Assembly: GCF_947507565.1 (NCBI RefSeq)
Contig: NC_089194.1
Location: forward strand, 1,488,001-1,552,000
Length of the DNA: 64,000 nucleotides
Origin: Oscarella lobularis
Lineage: Eukaryota > Porifera > Homoscleromorpha > Homosclerophorida > Oscarellidae
Reading direction: 5' to 3'
Part shown: piece by piece, positions 41,775 to 54,200 of the stretch
Position numbering within the stretch: the stretch's first letter is position 1
Layout of the letters: every line of letters starts with the position of its first letter
Notes under the pieces: generated by a model
The model's database searches: none
Seen by the model: only the letters and a program-made list of their open reading frames with translations
Told to the model about the DNA's origin: nothing
Made by a program: the position numbers and the translations under genes

Positions 41775-44700
41775 CTACTGAGTTTTGCAGTCGGGTTTGT
41801 CCGACCCATCCTTGAAGTCCCTGTATTTCAACTTGGATTGTTTCTCGTCCGGCGTCAAGTTGCCTCCCCTTCGACTTCTCTTACTTGCCGGCGACATGCC
41901 CGTCCCGCTTTGTTGGCCTCGCTTCCCCGGCGTTTCCAGCGGAGGCGTTATGTATTTGATCATCAGCAGCTCCTCCGGTGTTTTATCCTCGTTTGGCGGA
42001 AGATCAGGCCAGTGCACCGACTTGGGGGTCTTCTGCGGGGCCAGTGCTTTAGCCGGCGCCGGATTCTGAACGGGTATCATCGCGTTTGACGATTTCAAAG
42101 GGGTGCTTTTCGCTTTGGCCAGCTGAGGAATTCCCGATTTTTTGAGTGCGGCTTTTTGCGCGAGAGGTTTCTCCGTTTCTTTGCATTTCTTCTCGAGTTC
42201 CTCTTCCATGAGCTTTGCCATTACTTCCGCGTCGTCTTTTTCCTGTTTGAATTTTTCTGCGTCGAGTTCGGATTTTTGGCACTCCTTTCTCGCTCTCTTT
42301 AGTTCCGCTTCAAGCTCGGTTCTCGCTTCGACGAATTCCTTTTCCTTGTACTGTATCAAGTCCTCCTGAACGGAATATTCCTGCTGGAGTCTCGTGAGTC
42401 GATTCTGTAGATACCGAATTTGATTTTTCAAATTTGCGTTGATTTCTTCGTTTTCGGCGCGCAATTTCTTAATTTCTACGATCCCCAGATTCAGTTCTTT
42501 CTTCAAAGACCCGTTGTCTGTTTCCAGCCGTGCCATCTCTTTATCTTTCTCTGCTATGAACTTCGTCTTTGCCTCCTCGTTCTTCCTCAGGGTTTTCACG
42601 AGTAAACGAGCTTCTTCCAGTTCAGAAATAAACGCTTTCTTTTCCTCTTCACCCTCTTGAATGATCAGACTGAGCTCTTTGATTTTTTCCGTGCAAGCAT
42701 CCGTTTCCTTTTCCAATTGCTGCAGCCTTTTTTTCAGCTCTCCAGCTCGACTCTCCGCATCAGTTAGAGCAGCAATCTTCGCGTTTTCTTCCTCAGTTAG
42801 CGCGATTCTCAATTCGCGTTTAGCGACCGTCAAATTTTCGATTTCATCTCGGAAAGATGCCGCTTCGATTTCGGCACGCCTCACTGCATCTTCCAACGTT
42901 TTTCCTTTAACCAAGGCCTCTCGGACTTTTGCCTCCTCAACGTCAAGCAATTCAATCAACCTCTTGTTCTCATCGGCATGCTTTTCCATTTCCTCACTCA
43001 ATTTCAATTCAATTTCGTCCCTCTTTCTATCGGCTTCGCTTTCCAGCAAGAGCAGTTGATTTTGAGCAGATTCTTTATCACGCAAAGCGGCAGACAAGTC
43101 GTTTTCTAGACTATCTGTCTTCTCCTGCAAACTCTCGCACTTTTTTCTAGTTAACGTCAGCTCCTCGACCTCAGCAACGACTTCTTTCAGATTTTTGGCT
43201 AGCTCTTCTTTCTCAGCAACGTGCTTGTCTTTCTCGAGAGCCAAGGAAATCTCCAACTTCGATTCAAGCTCAGTTAACTTCTCCTCAGCTTCAAATTTCG
43301 CCAACTCACTTATTTCTTCTCTTGCACGTGAAGCAGTGCGTTCGTTCTCCAACTGAGCTTTCTCCTCTTTCAAAGCCTGCAGACTTTCTAGAAGCTCTTT
43401 TGCATTTTTCTCGTTCTGCTGCAGATCTTCCTGCGCACGCTCCAATTTCAGCGCCAAGCTCTGGACCTCGTCGGCGTGCTTCTCTCTTTCTGCTGCATAT
43501 GCCGACGCAAACTCCAGCTCGCATTCTTTCAATTTTTCTTCCAAGACATCCTTCATCTTCTGCAAGCCCTCTGATTTATTTTGGCTCTCTTCTTCTCCTG
43601 CAAGCGCGACATTAAAGTCATTTTCCAGCCGACCGTTCTCCTCTTTCAAACGACTGAAGTTCTCCAGCAGCTCCTTCGTATTTTTCTCGCCTTGTCGCAA
43701 ATCCTCCTGAGCTTGCTCCAATTGCAGCACCAAACCTTGGACCTCATCGGCGTGCTTCTCTCTCTCCGCTGCATATTCAGACGCAGCATGCTTTGCTTTC
43801 GCTTCAAACGCCAGCTCCAATTCTCTGAACTTTGCTTTGGCCTCGTCTAGCTCGCATCTGACCAGTTCGGCGTCGGCTACGACAGCAGCCAGCTTGCTCT
43901 CCTTCGCCTGCAAATCGATCACGTCACGCTGCGCCTCTTTTACTTCTTCCTGTGCCTGCTGTAACCTAGAGACCATATCATTGTGCTCAGCAACGCTTCT
44001 CTTCTTCTCAGCCTCCAAAGTGACAGCGGCATCTTCCAATTTCAACTCCAGTTCGAGCTCTTTTTCCTCTGCCCAGCTCTCCAGCAAAGCCTTTTCTTTT
44101 TGGGCGCAATCGTTTTCACGCACGGCAGTAGCCAAGCGGCTTTCCAAACCTTCCTTCACGTCCTGCAAGCTCTTTACGGTTTGTTCTGATTGTTCAAGCT
44201 TAGCAGAAAGTAGCTCATCTCTTAGGGCATGCTTTTCCTTTTCTGCAACCAGAGCAACTTCCGTATTTTCTAACCTTAGCCTAAGGTCAAGTTCCTTTTC
44301 CTCGGCTCGATGGAGCTCGGATTTCTTTTCTTCTTCTCTAGCCACTGCAGCAGCGTAGTCACTTTGTAATTTTGTCAGATTTTCTTTCATTTCCTTCTCG
44401 CTGACTTGCAAACATGCAACAGCGTCTTGAGCCTTTTCCAGCAACACCGCAATCTCATAAACATCAGCAACGCGTTTCTCTTCCTCAGCTGCACCTCGCT
44501 CCAGCTCCAACTTGAGCTCACTTTCTTTCTCTGCAGCCTTGGCCTTGACGAGGCACAGCTCCGATTTTGCCGCAGTCACGTCGCTCTGAAGGCTCGCTGT
44601 CTCCTCCTCCAAACGCCTAAACTCCTTCTCCGTCGTCTTCAATTCGTTTTGGGCTTGTTCCAATTGCGAAACGATCTCGCAACGCTCAGCGGCATGCGTC

Positions 44701-46467
44701 TCCTTTTCAATGGCCAGCTCCTTCTCCAGCTCAAGCTCTTTATCACGAGCTACTTTCTCTCTAGCTGAAACTGTAGCCAAATCATTCTTTATGCTAGACA
44801 AGTCATCTTTCGCCTTCTCGTAGCTGTTTTTCCAATGAATGGCCTCGTCACGGGCTTGATTCAGTTGCAAGAGCGCTTGCTTCATTTCCGCGTCGCACCG
44901 TTCTTTCTCGACTTCCAAAGCCTGTAAATTATCACGAAGACGTTCTTCTTTAGCCAAGGAAGCAGCCAATTTTTCTTCTAAGCGAGCGTTCTCAATCTCA
45001 ATGACACTAAGAGAATTTCTCTCCTTTTCCAAGTCTCTGATCACTTCCTCCAACTTCTTCGTTGTTTCTACGGTCTCCCTTTCAAACGCCTTTGACTTTT
45101 CTTTCCATTTTTCAACTCCTTGCTCCAGCAATTCGACCCGTTCCTCAGCGCGTTGTTGAAACTCTTCCGTTTCTTCTAGATCCATTTGAATCGTTTCTAA
45201 TTTGAATTCCAGCTTTCTGACGTCTTGCTCCTTCTCCATCAATTCTTTCTTCATTTTCTCAGCGCTCTTTTCAAGGGCTTTTACTTGTGCTTCGAGCAAC
45301 TCTCTTTCAGCCGGCAAATTTTTGACAAAATCGTCTTTCTCAGTCATTGTATCACTAGTGGGATTCAATTTCTTATCCTCTTCTATTGCGGTGTTGCCCT
45401 GCTTCTCTAAAGCCGTTTGCAGTTCTTGAGTCAAATTCAGAACTTTCATTTCCAATTCTTGCGCATGTTCAATCATGGTAAAATTGTCGCTTCCGCTTTT
45501 TTTCAATTTGTTCCTCAGCGTTTCGCACTCCTCTGCGAATCTCTCGTTCTCCGTCTTTAGTTCTGCAACCTCACGTTCAAAGCCAGTCACGCGTTCAGCC
45601 AAACTCTTATTTCTGACGTCACAATCGCGCCATTCCGTCTCCTTCTTTTCAAGACTCGCTGCTATTTCTTTACCCTTCGCTTCAACGTTTTCTTTGGCCT
45701 CCTTCAGCCCTGCTATTTCGTTTCTCAATAATTCTAAGTCAGCAAACGTTTTCCTACTCTTCTCGATATCATCATTAGCAACTTTAAGCTGAGCCTTCAG
45801 CTCGTTCACACCAGCATCTCCAGCCTCTTTCAAACGTCGCAACTCCTCGCGACTTTCATCCAAAGCATGACTCAATTTCCTACATAATTAATAATCTAAT
45901 TAATTAATGAACCACGAGGATTGCACGCTGTAACCTTCGCTCCTGTTCCTGTTCTCGTAGCAGCTGCTCGTTTTTCGATCTCTCTCGCGTCTCCCTCTGC
46001 AAAAGCGTTTGATATTCGCTCAATTTCCGCTCTAATCCAGACGCTTTCTCGGCTTGAAGTCCAAGAGCCTCCTTTTGTTTCTCGGCGTCGTTCAGAAGTC
46101 GATTTACCCGCTCCAAATCGGCTTTAAAGCGCTGCTTGTCATGCAATTCCGACTCGAAACTTGCTTTAGAGCGTTGATATTGATCTTGAGCGCAATGGGC
46201 GTCGTTCTGGGCTTTGCGCTTCGCTTTTTCCAGCGATTCGCACTGATCGACGAGTTTACGGACGTCGCGCTTCTGATCGGCGACTATTGCACGTTCGCTT
46301 TCGACTGCCTGCTTCTGCTTTTCGACTATCGACTTCAAATTTTCGATTTGATTTTGCTTCTGCTGCGCGTCTTTCTTCAAACGATCGACGTAGTCTTCGA
46401 GTTCGTCGATTTTTTGTACGGCATTGTGAGGGAGATCCTGCTTCCACTGGTCTTTCGCCCAGCTCAT
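41775..46467 (-). CDS. CENPF: CENP-F-like kinetochore and nuclear-envelope coiled-coil protein
   Basis: Two exons (46467-45935 and 45879-41775) encode 1,545 residues; the junction restores RRKLSHAL in phase 2. The N-terminus MSWAKDQWKQDLPHNAVQKI with ELEDYVDRLKKD and CESLEKAKRK matches the conserved CENP-F head. Nearly all the rest is continuous coiled coil rich in E, K, L and A. The last about 130 residues are basic and Pro/Ser-rich (VHWPDLPPNEDKTPEEL). The protein ends DCKTQ, a CaaX-type box like the CKVQ end of vertebrate CENP-F, which is farnesylated. It is about half the vertebrate length. The ATG is chosen because the MSW start is conserved; the open frame continues 33 codons upstream without support. 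Large coiled coils attract false matches, but head and tail together make CENP-F likely. Confidence 0.87.
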
Positions 46468-46502
46468 CGTCCTTTCGCACTCTAGTACACACTGCACCGA
46501 TA

Positions 46503-46529
46503 TTCGAACGGATCGCGGCAACTGATTGG
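46503..46529 (-). promoter_or_regulatory. CCAAT box and CHR-like TTCGAA upstream of CENP-F
   Basis: Reading toward the gene, CCAAT (46529-46525) is followed by TTCGAA (46508-46503), 36 bp before the ATG. An NF-Y CCAAT box plus a CHR element is the usual arrangement in vertebrate G2/M promoters, including CENPF. Site matches are short, so this is a suggestion only. Confidence 0.35.
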
Positions 46530-46729
46530 CTGGTTCAGATGGTGGCCCCGGATGTTCAGTCAGCACTCTCGTTGCGGCGTTGTAGGCGTCGTAAGCGCCT
46601 CAATAGTGCCGTGGCCAGTGGATCGAGGACTACGCACGACACAAATAAAGCCATCGCGGATTGCTTACGTCTTGATGACGTCGTGAATAGACAAAAAAGT
46701 GCGTTTTTATGCATTGAGTCGATGCAAGC

Positions 46730-47970
46730 CTAGCTACGCTTCTTCGTTTTCTGCCTCAGCTCCAGTATAACTCCAGACAAGCTTGGAAAATACTTCGCAA
46801 TGTAAGTAAAACCCAATTCTGGGTTTGCAGAAATCCAAGACTAGGGTATGCAGCAGCCCAACTTAGTTCTCACGTTTCACGCTAAATATATCTTTCCTAC
46901 CTCTCTCACATTGTTAGTCATGGCCGCCAGAGCAATCTCAGCAAACCTAGGGGTCAACTATTAGTTAAGCAAGTTGGGGATCAACTCATTTGGGTAGGGG
47001 TACCTTCTGGGAGACATGCCATTATCAATTCTTTCAAGACTTTCCCCACGTGGAGTTCCATCAAACCTCATCGCCTTTTTCAGTATTTCCGTCTGGACAG
47101 GCCCGGGCAAAATGTCAACAACTGAAACATTTCGACAAAAAACCTTACACAAAAAACCTGATAATTACAGCAATTTTTAATTTGCAAGAAATCACCTCTA
47201 ATCGCAGAGCCTCCATGTATCCCATAAGGGCATGCTTAGATGCACAGTAGTAAGCAAGGCTTGGAGTTGAAGCCACTCCAGAAAGGGAATTGATGTTCAC
47301 AATTTGCCCTTGCCTTCTTTCAAGCATATCTAACAATAACAATTCCGGGTTTCTCTATTAATTAATTAGCAAATTTAATTACCTGGTAGCACTGCCTTGG
47401 TGATTGTTACAGCCCCAAAATAATTGACCTCCATTATCTTTCGATTGACTGAGTCCAATGTCGTTTCCACGTATGATCGATGAGATATCCCAGCATTGTT
47501 GATCAGGACGTCGATAGGACGATCGAAGAGAGCCTTGGCTCTCTCTCCAATGCCTGTGAGCGATGGGTTATCGTTCAAGTCACATGGTAAAACTCTACAA
47601 TATATGATAAGATACACTGTATCAAATCTCGGATTGTCCTTATCACTTCGCTTTGTCCGGCTTAGCCAAGCTCAATCGAGCCTTTTCTAAGCTGTCTTTG
47701 TGGCGGGAGGATAGGATCAAAAAAGCACCGTCTTCAGATAGGACTTTAGCAAGGCCCAAGCCAACTATGAGACATTTTTTGGCATACAGTACTACTGCAT
47801 ATGTACTGCTACTCACTCCCTGCTGACGCTCCTGTTAGCCAGACGACTTTGTCTTTGTAGTAGCCCTGTTTTCGAGATCGTAGGTAAAGGGTCAGGTTTC
47901 TATCCGTCTTGTAAAGGAAGTAGAGACAGATGAAAGCGAAGGAGAAACCGACAAGGGCGAGATAAAGCAT
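46730..47970 (-). CDS. DHRS7: DHRS7-type short-chain dehydrogenase/reductase
   Basis: Seven exons (47970-47817, 47764-47647, 47594-47383, 47329-47196, 47143-47004, 46946-46901, 46840-46730) give 304 residues with all phases consistent. An N-terminal membrane anchor reads MLYLALVGFSFAFICLYFLY. The NAD(P)-binding loop is TGASAGIGLG, then LPCDLND, NNAGISHRS, the catalytic region NINSLSG and YYCASKHA (Tyr-x-x-x-Lys), then LPGPVQTE. The C-terminal WISANPELGFTYIAKYFP parallels the DHRS7 tail. DHRS7 enzymes are endoplasmic-reticulum NADPH-dependent reductases of retinoids and steroids; the substrate here is unknown. An in-frame extension upstream of the ATG lacks a start codon. Confidence 0.9.
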
Positions 47971-49159
47971 CGGGACGTCACAGGCGCCGTCGGCCGTCGT
48001 CGTCTCTTTGTACACCGATTACGTAATCAATTTTACTGAAGTGCGCTACTAAAGTAAGGCTAAAGGACTGAAGACCATTCTGCGACAGCTTGTCGAATCC
48101 CAGGCTAATTTGGTGTAAGTGATGACGAATATGACCACTTCTCGAAAGTCGGTCACATTCTGCTGTAGTCTAGCTGAGTAATGGTCGCACGTAATTTGCT
48201 TTGGGGCTTCGCACATTGCGTTTTCGTCCTAGACGACGTACTATCAGCAGAAGGGATGTCTGAAAAATACATCGGAATTTTTTGATGTTCCATCGAGGAT
48301 TCGATTTCGTAGAGTTGTCCTTATTAGCTCCTAGCGCCTCGTTTTATGGCACCCTGTAACTACTTGAACCCTGTACGCTCCCTCGTGTCTAAAAATCCTC
48401 AGTAAGAATAAGAAAGGAGTGAAGTCACACGTTTCCCCAAAGGGGGCCCTCATCCACTACTAAGCAACCTCCTTCTTTCAGATTTGCATTTTACCACCTC
48501 TGCGTAATCACGCGCGATCACGCATGCAGAGAGGCAATTACGGAGGCGTATGGGTACACAGTTGCTTCATAAATGACTGCGAACGCTCAAGAGACATTGT
48601 CCTTCGTCCGCCTTGCCAAGGGCAGTGTCTCTTGACCCAGGGACCAGACAAGTTGTTTGGTTCGAAGACAGTTTTCTCAAAGGGGCCGGACCCTATTTGC
48701 ACTTTCTCGTGCAATCGCTCGCAATCGCCATATAGATGCGTCATGTCGGTCATGCGACTACTCCAAACATTCCAACGCAAATTGGAGATAAAAAAATTTG
48801 AGACAAAGACTAACACTGAAGTGCTCCGTTCTATTCTTTACCTGTCGACAGTCTTACAGCGAATAGACACTCGTAACACAATCACGACTCCTCTTCAACT
48901 CTCAAATCGAATTGTGGCAACTCCACATCACCTAGAAGCAGGTTTCTACCAGAACCGAAACAAATCCAGAGGCTTGGCCGGATATGCTTGTCGCTCCACC
49001 CGCTCCCACTCAAATACCTGAATGCGGATATTAGGAGGCGTATTCGAACGTTCCCGACCACACTGTAGCATCGACCGGTGACGACGGCCGCAAATCGCCC
49101 ACCTTACGGCCGGCTTCGCCTTCTCAAAGAGTAGATATTCGATTTTCGGATAGCGAGGG
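47971..49159. other. Divergent intergenic region upstream of DHRS7 and the esterase-ABCG gene
   Basis: About 1.2 kb between two divergent genes, so both promoters should be here. Two overlapping opposite frames at 48524-49021 and 48538-48816 show no recognisable domain and are not called. No RNA gene was recognised. Confidence 0.5.
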
Positions 49160-51222
49160 ATGGCAAACGTTGCCTCCTTCATCTCAATATGCTTCGCACT
49201 CGTCCTAAACTCCTATCTAAACGTATCGCATCGCTCGGCGGCTTTGACAATCGAATCGCCGTGTAACACGACAATCGACGTCGATGAGCCTCAGCGAACC
49301 GAATTCCGTCTGCGAAAAGTGAACAACGCGACGGGCGTCGGCGCTGTCTGCAACGACTTGACGCCCGCTGTTTATTATATAAGCAAAGCGCGGCGTGGCG
49401 GCGAGTCGAGTCGCAAATGGATCGTCTTTTTGGAGAGCGGTAGCGGGTGCGGTAGCGTCGACGACTGCAACGAGCGTTACGAAGAGAAGTTCGAACTCAT
49501 GTCGTCGCGCGACTACGTGAGGAACCATTCGACGATCGTCGGCTCGGATTTGTTCGATTCGAGTCCGTACGCCAATCCCGATTACTACGACTACAATTTC
49601 GTTCTCGTGCCCTATTGCTCGAGCGACTTGTGGATCGGGAGATCGCCGTGGGGTGCGAGTCGGACGTCGGAGGATTTTGCGGCGTCATACAACGCGTCGG
49701 ACGGACGGAATCACTTTGCATTTCGCGGTCTCGTCATCTTTCGTACGATCGTCGAGGAATTAGCGCTCGAAGACAGCTTTGACGGCTGCACCGCCCAAGA
49801 GGTAAGTACAAAGGGGCCCCAGCTGAATTCGATTCCCCCGCGCTCACCGTCACTGAACTCTATCAAGTGTTTTCTCACATTTCTGTTCATATCCTTGGCG
49901 CCCACTGCCCTTTCTACTCCTTCCATCCGTCGCGAGTCTCCCACGTTCATTTGCCTTTGTTTACGAGATAGATATTTAGTTGGCTTACTACACTCATTTC
50001 CCTTTCTACTCCGATCCTCCTCTAATTCCCTGTCCACGCTTATTCAAGCGCACTTACGCTGCTTCCACGTTTGGCCAGCTATACATAGCGACGGCATATT
50101 TTTCTTTGGTTCCCCGTTGCTGGGTTTGGTTTCATTATGCATGCTCGGTATCCGCAAAGGCGCGGCCGCTTACTCCCCTCTCACCCAGGTTCTTTTGGCG
50201 GGAAGCAGCGCCGGTGGTCTGGGCGTTCTCAATCACGCCGGATGGTTGAAGAACCGACTCACCGATCCCCGGTGTCCGGCGCCGAAATTCTCCACGATGC
50301 TCGACTCGTCGTGGTTCATCAATTTCGATAATAATCTCGTCGCAAATTTCGATTTCGATTTCCTTCGCGCCGAAACGCTTTACGATCTCCATCCGCCTTG
50401 TCGAGACGAGAGTGCCGGATATCCGTGCTGCGTTTCGGCGAGATGCATGCTCTCCAAGGAGCCGCGAACCGAGTACGATTTTCCCGACGTTCCGACGTTC
50501 TTTATATTCAGTCTTTACGACTTGTACATCGTCGCCGAGTCGATTCGCGCATTGGAAGACAAACCGACGCAAGTAATCGAAATTTATGAGGATAATGATG
50601 AATGAGCTAATTGAAATTAAAGGTCAAGTACGCGGAAGCGTTTCGGACAATAGCGGAGTACGGCGGCGCCATGAATTTCAGCCTCGATTTGGCGAAACAC
50701 GATTCGCGAAATATGTCCTATTTTGTTCCCTCCTGTCTTCAGCACGTCTATCTCGCCACGTCGAATCTCTGGAAGCCCGGAAGCCTTTTCAACGGCACGG
50801 TGAATTCGTCGAATTTCAGCGATACCCTCGGCGACACGCGTTATTTTCGGCATTCCATTCGAGCGTCCACGTGGCAGAAGGTGAAAATTCCACGTAATAA
50901 TACGGGAACGTCGCAGACATTGCAGTGTGCGATTCACGAGTGGAATCGGCGCTGGAGAACGGGCGGCGAGCCCGTGCGACTCACCGACACGTGTTTTGGA
51001 GCGCGCTGTAATCAGCATTGCCCCGAGGAAGTTCGACTTGGAATTCTTAACGATACGTGGGGCTTTTGGGTCGGGTTTTTGCTCGACTCGATTATTTTGT
51101 TCATCACGTGCGTCGCCTTGCTTTTTAAGGCGTTCATGATTGCGAGAAAACGGTGGCTGATCAAAGATCAGCAGCAATTTCTAGATTTGGACAGGAAAAC
51201 GCAGAAGAGAAAATCTAGACAG
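49160..51222 (+). other. Notum-like carboxylesterase ectodomain and first membrane span
   Basis: After the signal peptide (MANVASFISICFALVLNSYL) come WIVFLESGSGCG, FVLVPYCSSDLWIG and the nucleophile loop VLLAGSSAGGLGVLNHAG. The expected triad is visible: Ser221 in GSSAGG, Asp325 in FIFSLYDLYI, and His383 in FVPSCLQHVYL, which parallels ACLSH in Notum. The C-terminal LTDTCFGARCNQHCPE matches the Cys-rich end of Notum. Known Notum removes palmitoleate from Wnt; whether this one does is unknown. The ectodomain is anchored by WGFWVGFLLDSIILFITCVA. Exon borders follow GT-AG rules. Confidence 0.88.
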
Positions 51223-54200
51223 GTAAGCGCAATTAATTATTAAATTTTGACAATTTTTCAATTATTTTAGCTTTCGGTTTGTTCTCCTTCTGACGCAATT
51301 GGCATTGCGTGCTTGAATTTGAAGTACAGTATACAGCTCTCGCCTGAAGCGTACGCTCAGGCGAAGAAAATTCAAGAGCAGAAGCTCGCCGCGGAGGAGG
51401 AGTCGCGCGAAATGATGGGCATGGTTGCGGGCGACAACGACTCCGATTCAGGCTCGAGAACACTTTGTAAGTCGTAATTAGCGATAAGGCAAAACGTCGC
51501 GACCACAGGAATGTTATTGAAGTTCCAATTAAAATCATTCCTGACCATAAAAAGATTTTCTGGTTTAGTCACAGACCTTGAAGAGTTAAGAGATTTGTAT
51601 AAGTTAAAAGCCGCCCCCATTGTTTGTGATGAATCCTTACGGGGTTCTTAGAAAACGTTTACTGAAGTCATATGAGGCCATCAAGGGAATGTGCGGAGAG
51701 AGGCTTCTAGGAAATAGCTGTAGAAATAGTTCTTCCTCCTGGATGTGGTTATCTTTGAGATGACGCATTTTTTATTTTTTCTAGCACTTGGCAGATCTTC
51801 TACGAAGGAATTCCTCTACAGTCGCAGCCACGCCGTTGCAAACTTCTTCAGGAAAATCTTTACCTGTGGAACGAACTCCAGCTGCCGGACTCAGAGTCAG
51901 CAAGGTGACGCCATCGATTTGACAGACTTTGTTGACGTAGAAACGGGAGAGAGAAAGGAAAGCGTCGTTGGATCTCCTCAAAACGGCCACTCAAACGGAG
52001 AAGCGGCTCAGGAAGGGGCCCCTAATGGGAAACAGAACGGGGTCCCGTTGAGACCTCCCAAGTCAGTCACCAAGGAAAAGTCGTGGGACGGTCCGCCCAA
52101 TGTGCCACGAGAGAAAACGATAATTAGCGGAATTTCGGGGTATTTTAATCCGAGTCAACTCGTCGCTATCATGGGTCCGTCCGGCTGCGGAAAGACGACG
52201 TTTCTCGATTTGATGACGGGCCGGCGAAAAGACCACAGTGGGGTAAGAAGAATTCTCAGCTCCCCTTCATTTATCTACGTACGTTCTTTTCTTTCCAGAG
52301 AGAAATTTTCGTCAATGGGGTTTCATTTTCGATGATTCGCAACTGGTACATACGTCACACGGGCTACGTTCTTCAGCTGGCTATTCCCTACTACGAGGAG
52401 TTGACAGTGCGGCAGAATCTCACGCTCGCCGCGTTTATGCGTCTTCCGTCTACGATGACAGCCGAAGCGAAATTCGAACGAGTGGAACAAGTTATAGAAG
52501 AGGTAAAACACGAAGAGAGTAATTTTAATAATTAATTATCATAATAAATTCAGACTGGATTGGCTTCGTTGAAAAACAGCGTTGTAGGCGGGCTAACTGG
52601 GCCCGGGCTTAGTGGAGGACAGGTACGTTGATTTGGTTTGAAAATTTTAGTTATTATAATAACAAGTCTTTGGGGATATTTAGAAACGACGACTTTGTGT
52701 CGCCATTCAATTGCTCAATATGCCCAAAGTGCTATTTCTAGACGAACCTACATCGGGTCTGGACGCCGCTTCGTCTATGGAACTGCTTCAGCACTTGAGC
52801 TACGTTTCCAGAAGTGGACGCATGGTCTTACTGACCATACACCAGCCGCGTTTGGAGATCTTTCACATGTTCGACGTCATTTTGTTTCTCTGTCAAGGCC
52901 AGGTAACGACGTCATAATTATTTTAATCGGTTATACGAAGAAAAAATAATTTAAATAATTATTAACGCATTCTAGTAATTTATTTATATGGCTTTCATAT
53001 AGGTTGCCTACTATGGGGCCCCCATGGAAGCTCCCGCTCTCTTTCTAAAGGCCTACCACTTCGCTCGGCTAGAGGGAGACGCTCCCACTTTAGAAATGGC
53101 AAACAAGAATCCCGCAGGTAACGCAGAGCGAAGAATTGAACCGCTTAAAAAGGAGCGTCCTTTCTTAGACGTTATCATGGATATTCTCGGCAGCGAGCGC
53201 TATCGTACGGCAATTTTGGACTACTACAATCGTTCGTATGAACCGAAAGCCGTCAAGGCGGCCGTTCGCCGAGCGAGACGTCGAAACAGCCAGACAAAAG
53301 AAATGCAAGTTCAAAATAAATCGATTATAAAGCGGTGAATTAAATAAGTTTTTCTACGAGTAGGGGAAACTTTGTCGAAGAGGATAGCGGCTGGAAAAAT
53401 CGCTATTTCGTTTTGGAAACGCGAGCGGCGATGCGTAGCGGCTTGGCTCAATCCATCTATCTTCCGCTGATCTTTTTGCTCTATGCGCTCGTTCTGGGCT
53501 CCGCCTATTGGCAAGCGCAGACCTCTCTTCTCATCATGGCCGTCTTTTGCGTCTACTCCTTCTCCAGCTCCATATTCATGTTTCCTGCCGTGTACACGCA
53601 TCTTTCCAAAGCTCTTGACGTATAAAGAGAGTAGTGTGGTCTATAGAACTGAGAATGGAATGTTCGCTCTAGATGTACAAGCTCGAGAAAGCGGACGGAA
53701 TCGGTCACTCGCACGAAATTCTTCTACAGACGTTCTTTCGCTTTGTTTCCATATCCGCTTTTCCCCTCACTCTCTGCACGCTTATTCTCTATCTAATGGC
53801 AAGCAGAACCCCTTTCTGAAAAAATTAATTAATTATTTTGGAATTTTTTCAGGTACTGGAGCCAAAGTTTTGGAATTTCATTGATTTTTTTCAAATCGGC
53901 TTATATACGCTGGCTCTCAATCAAGTCTGGACGTCTATAGCTATAATGATCGTCTGTCTTTTTCCCGTGCACGGACACAGGATTTCGCCGCTCACGTCCT
54001 GCGCGGCGGGCTTTGCAGGAGGCTTTCTCATACCTAAACCCGATATGAAACCTTAGTAAGAAAATAGAATTTAAATGCGCGCTTGATTTTTATTGGGGTC
54101 TCACAGCTACGCTTGGCTGTTCTATATCAATCCGAATTTTTACGGGTATTCCAGCATGATGCGTTTGATCATGCCCGGAATTGACGTAGGATGTGATTTT

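Noticed and set aside
42661-45792. Many Ser/Phe/Leu-rich plus-strand frames opposite CENP-F
   Set aside because: They are the antisense of a Glu/Lys-rich coiled coil, which gives long Ser/Phe/Leu-rich frames by codon complementarity.
48524-49021. 165-codon plus-strand frame between DHRS7 and the esterase-ABCG gene
   Set aside because: An opposite frame overlaps it, no domain is visible, and it sits in the expected promoter region.
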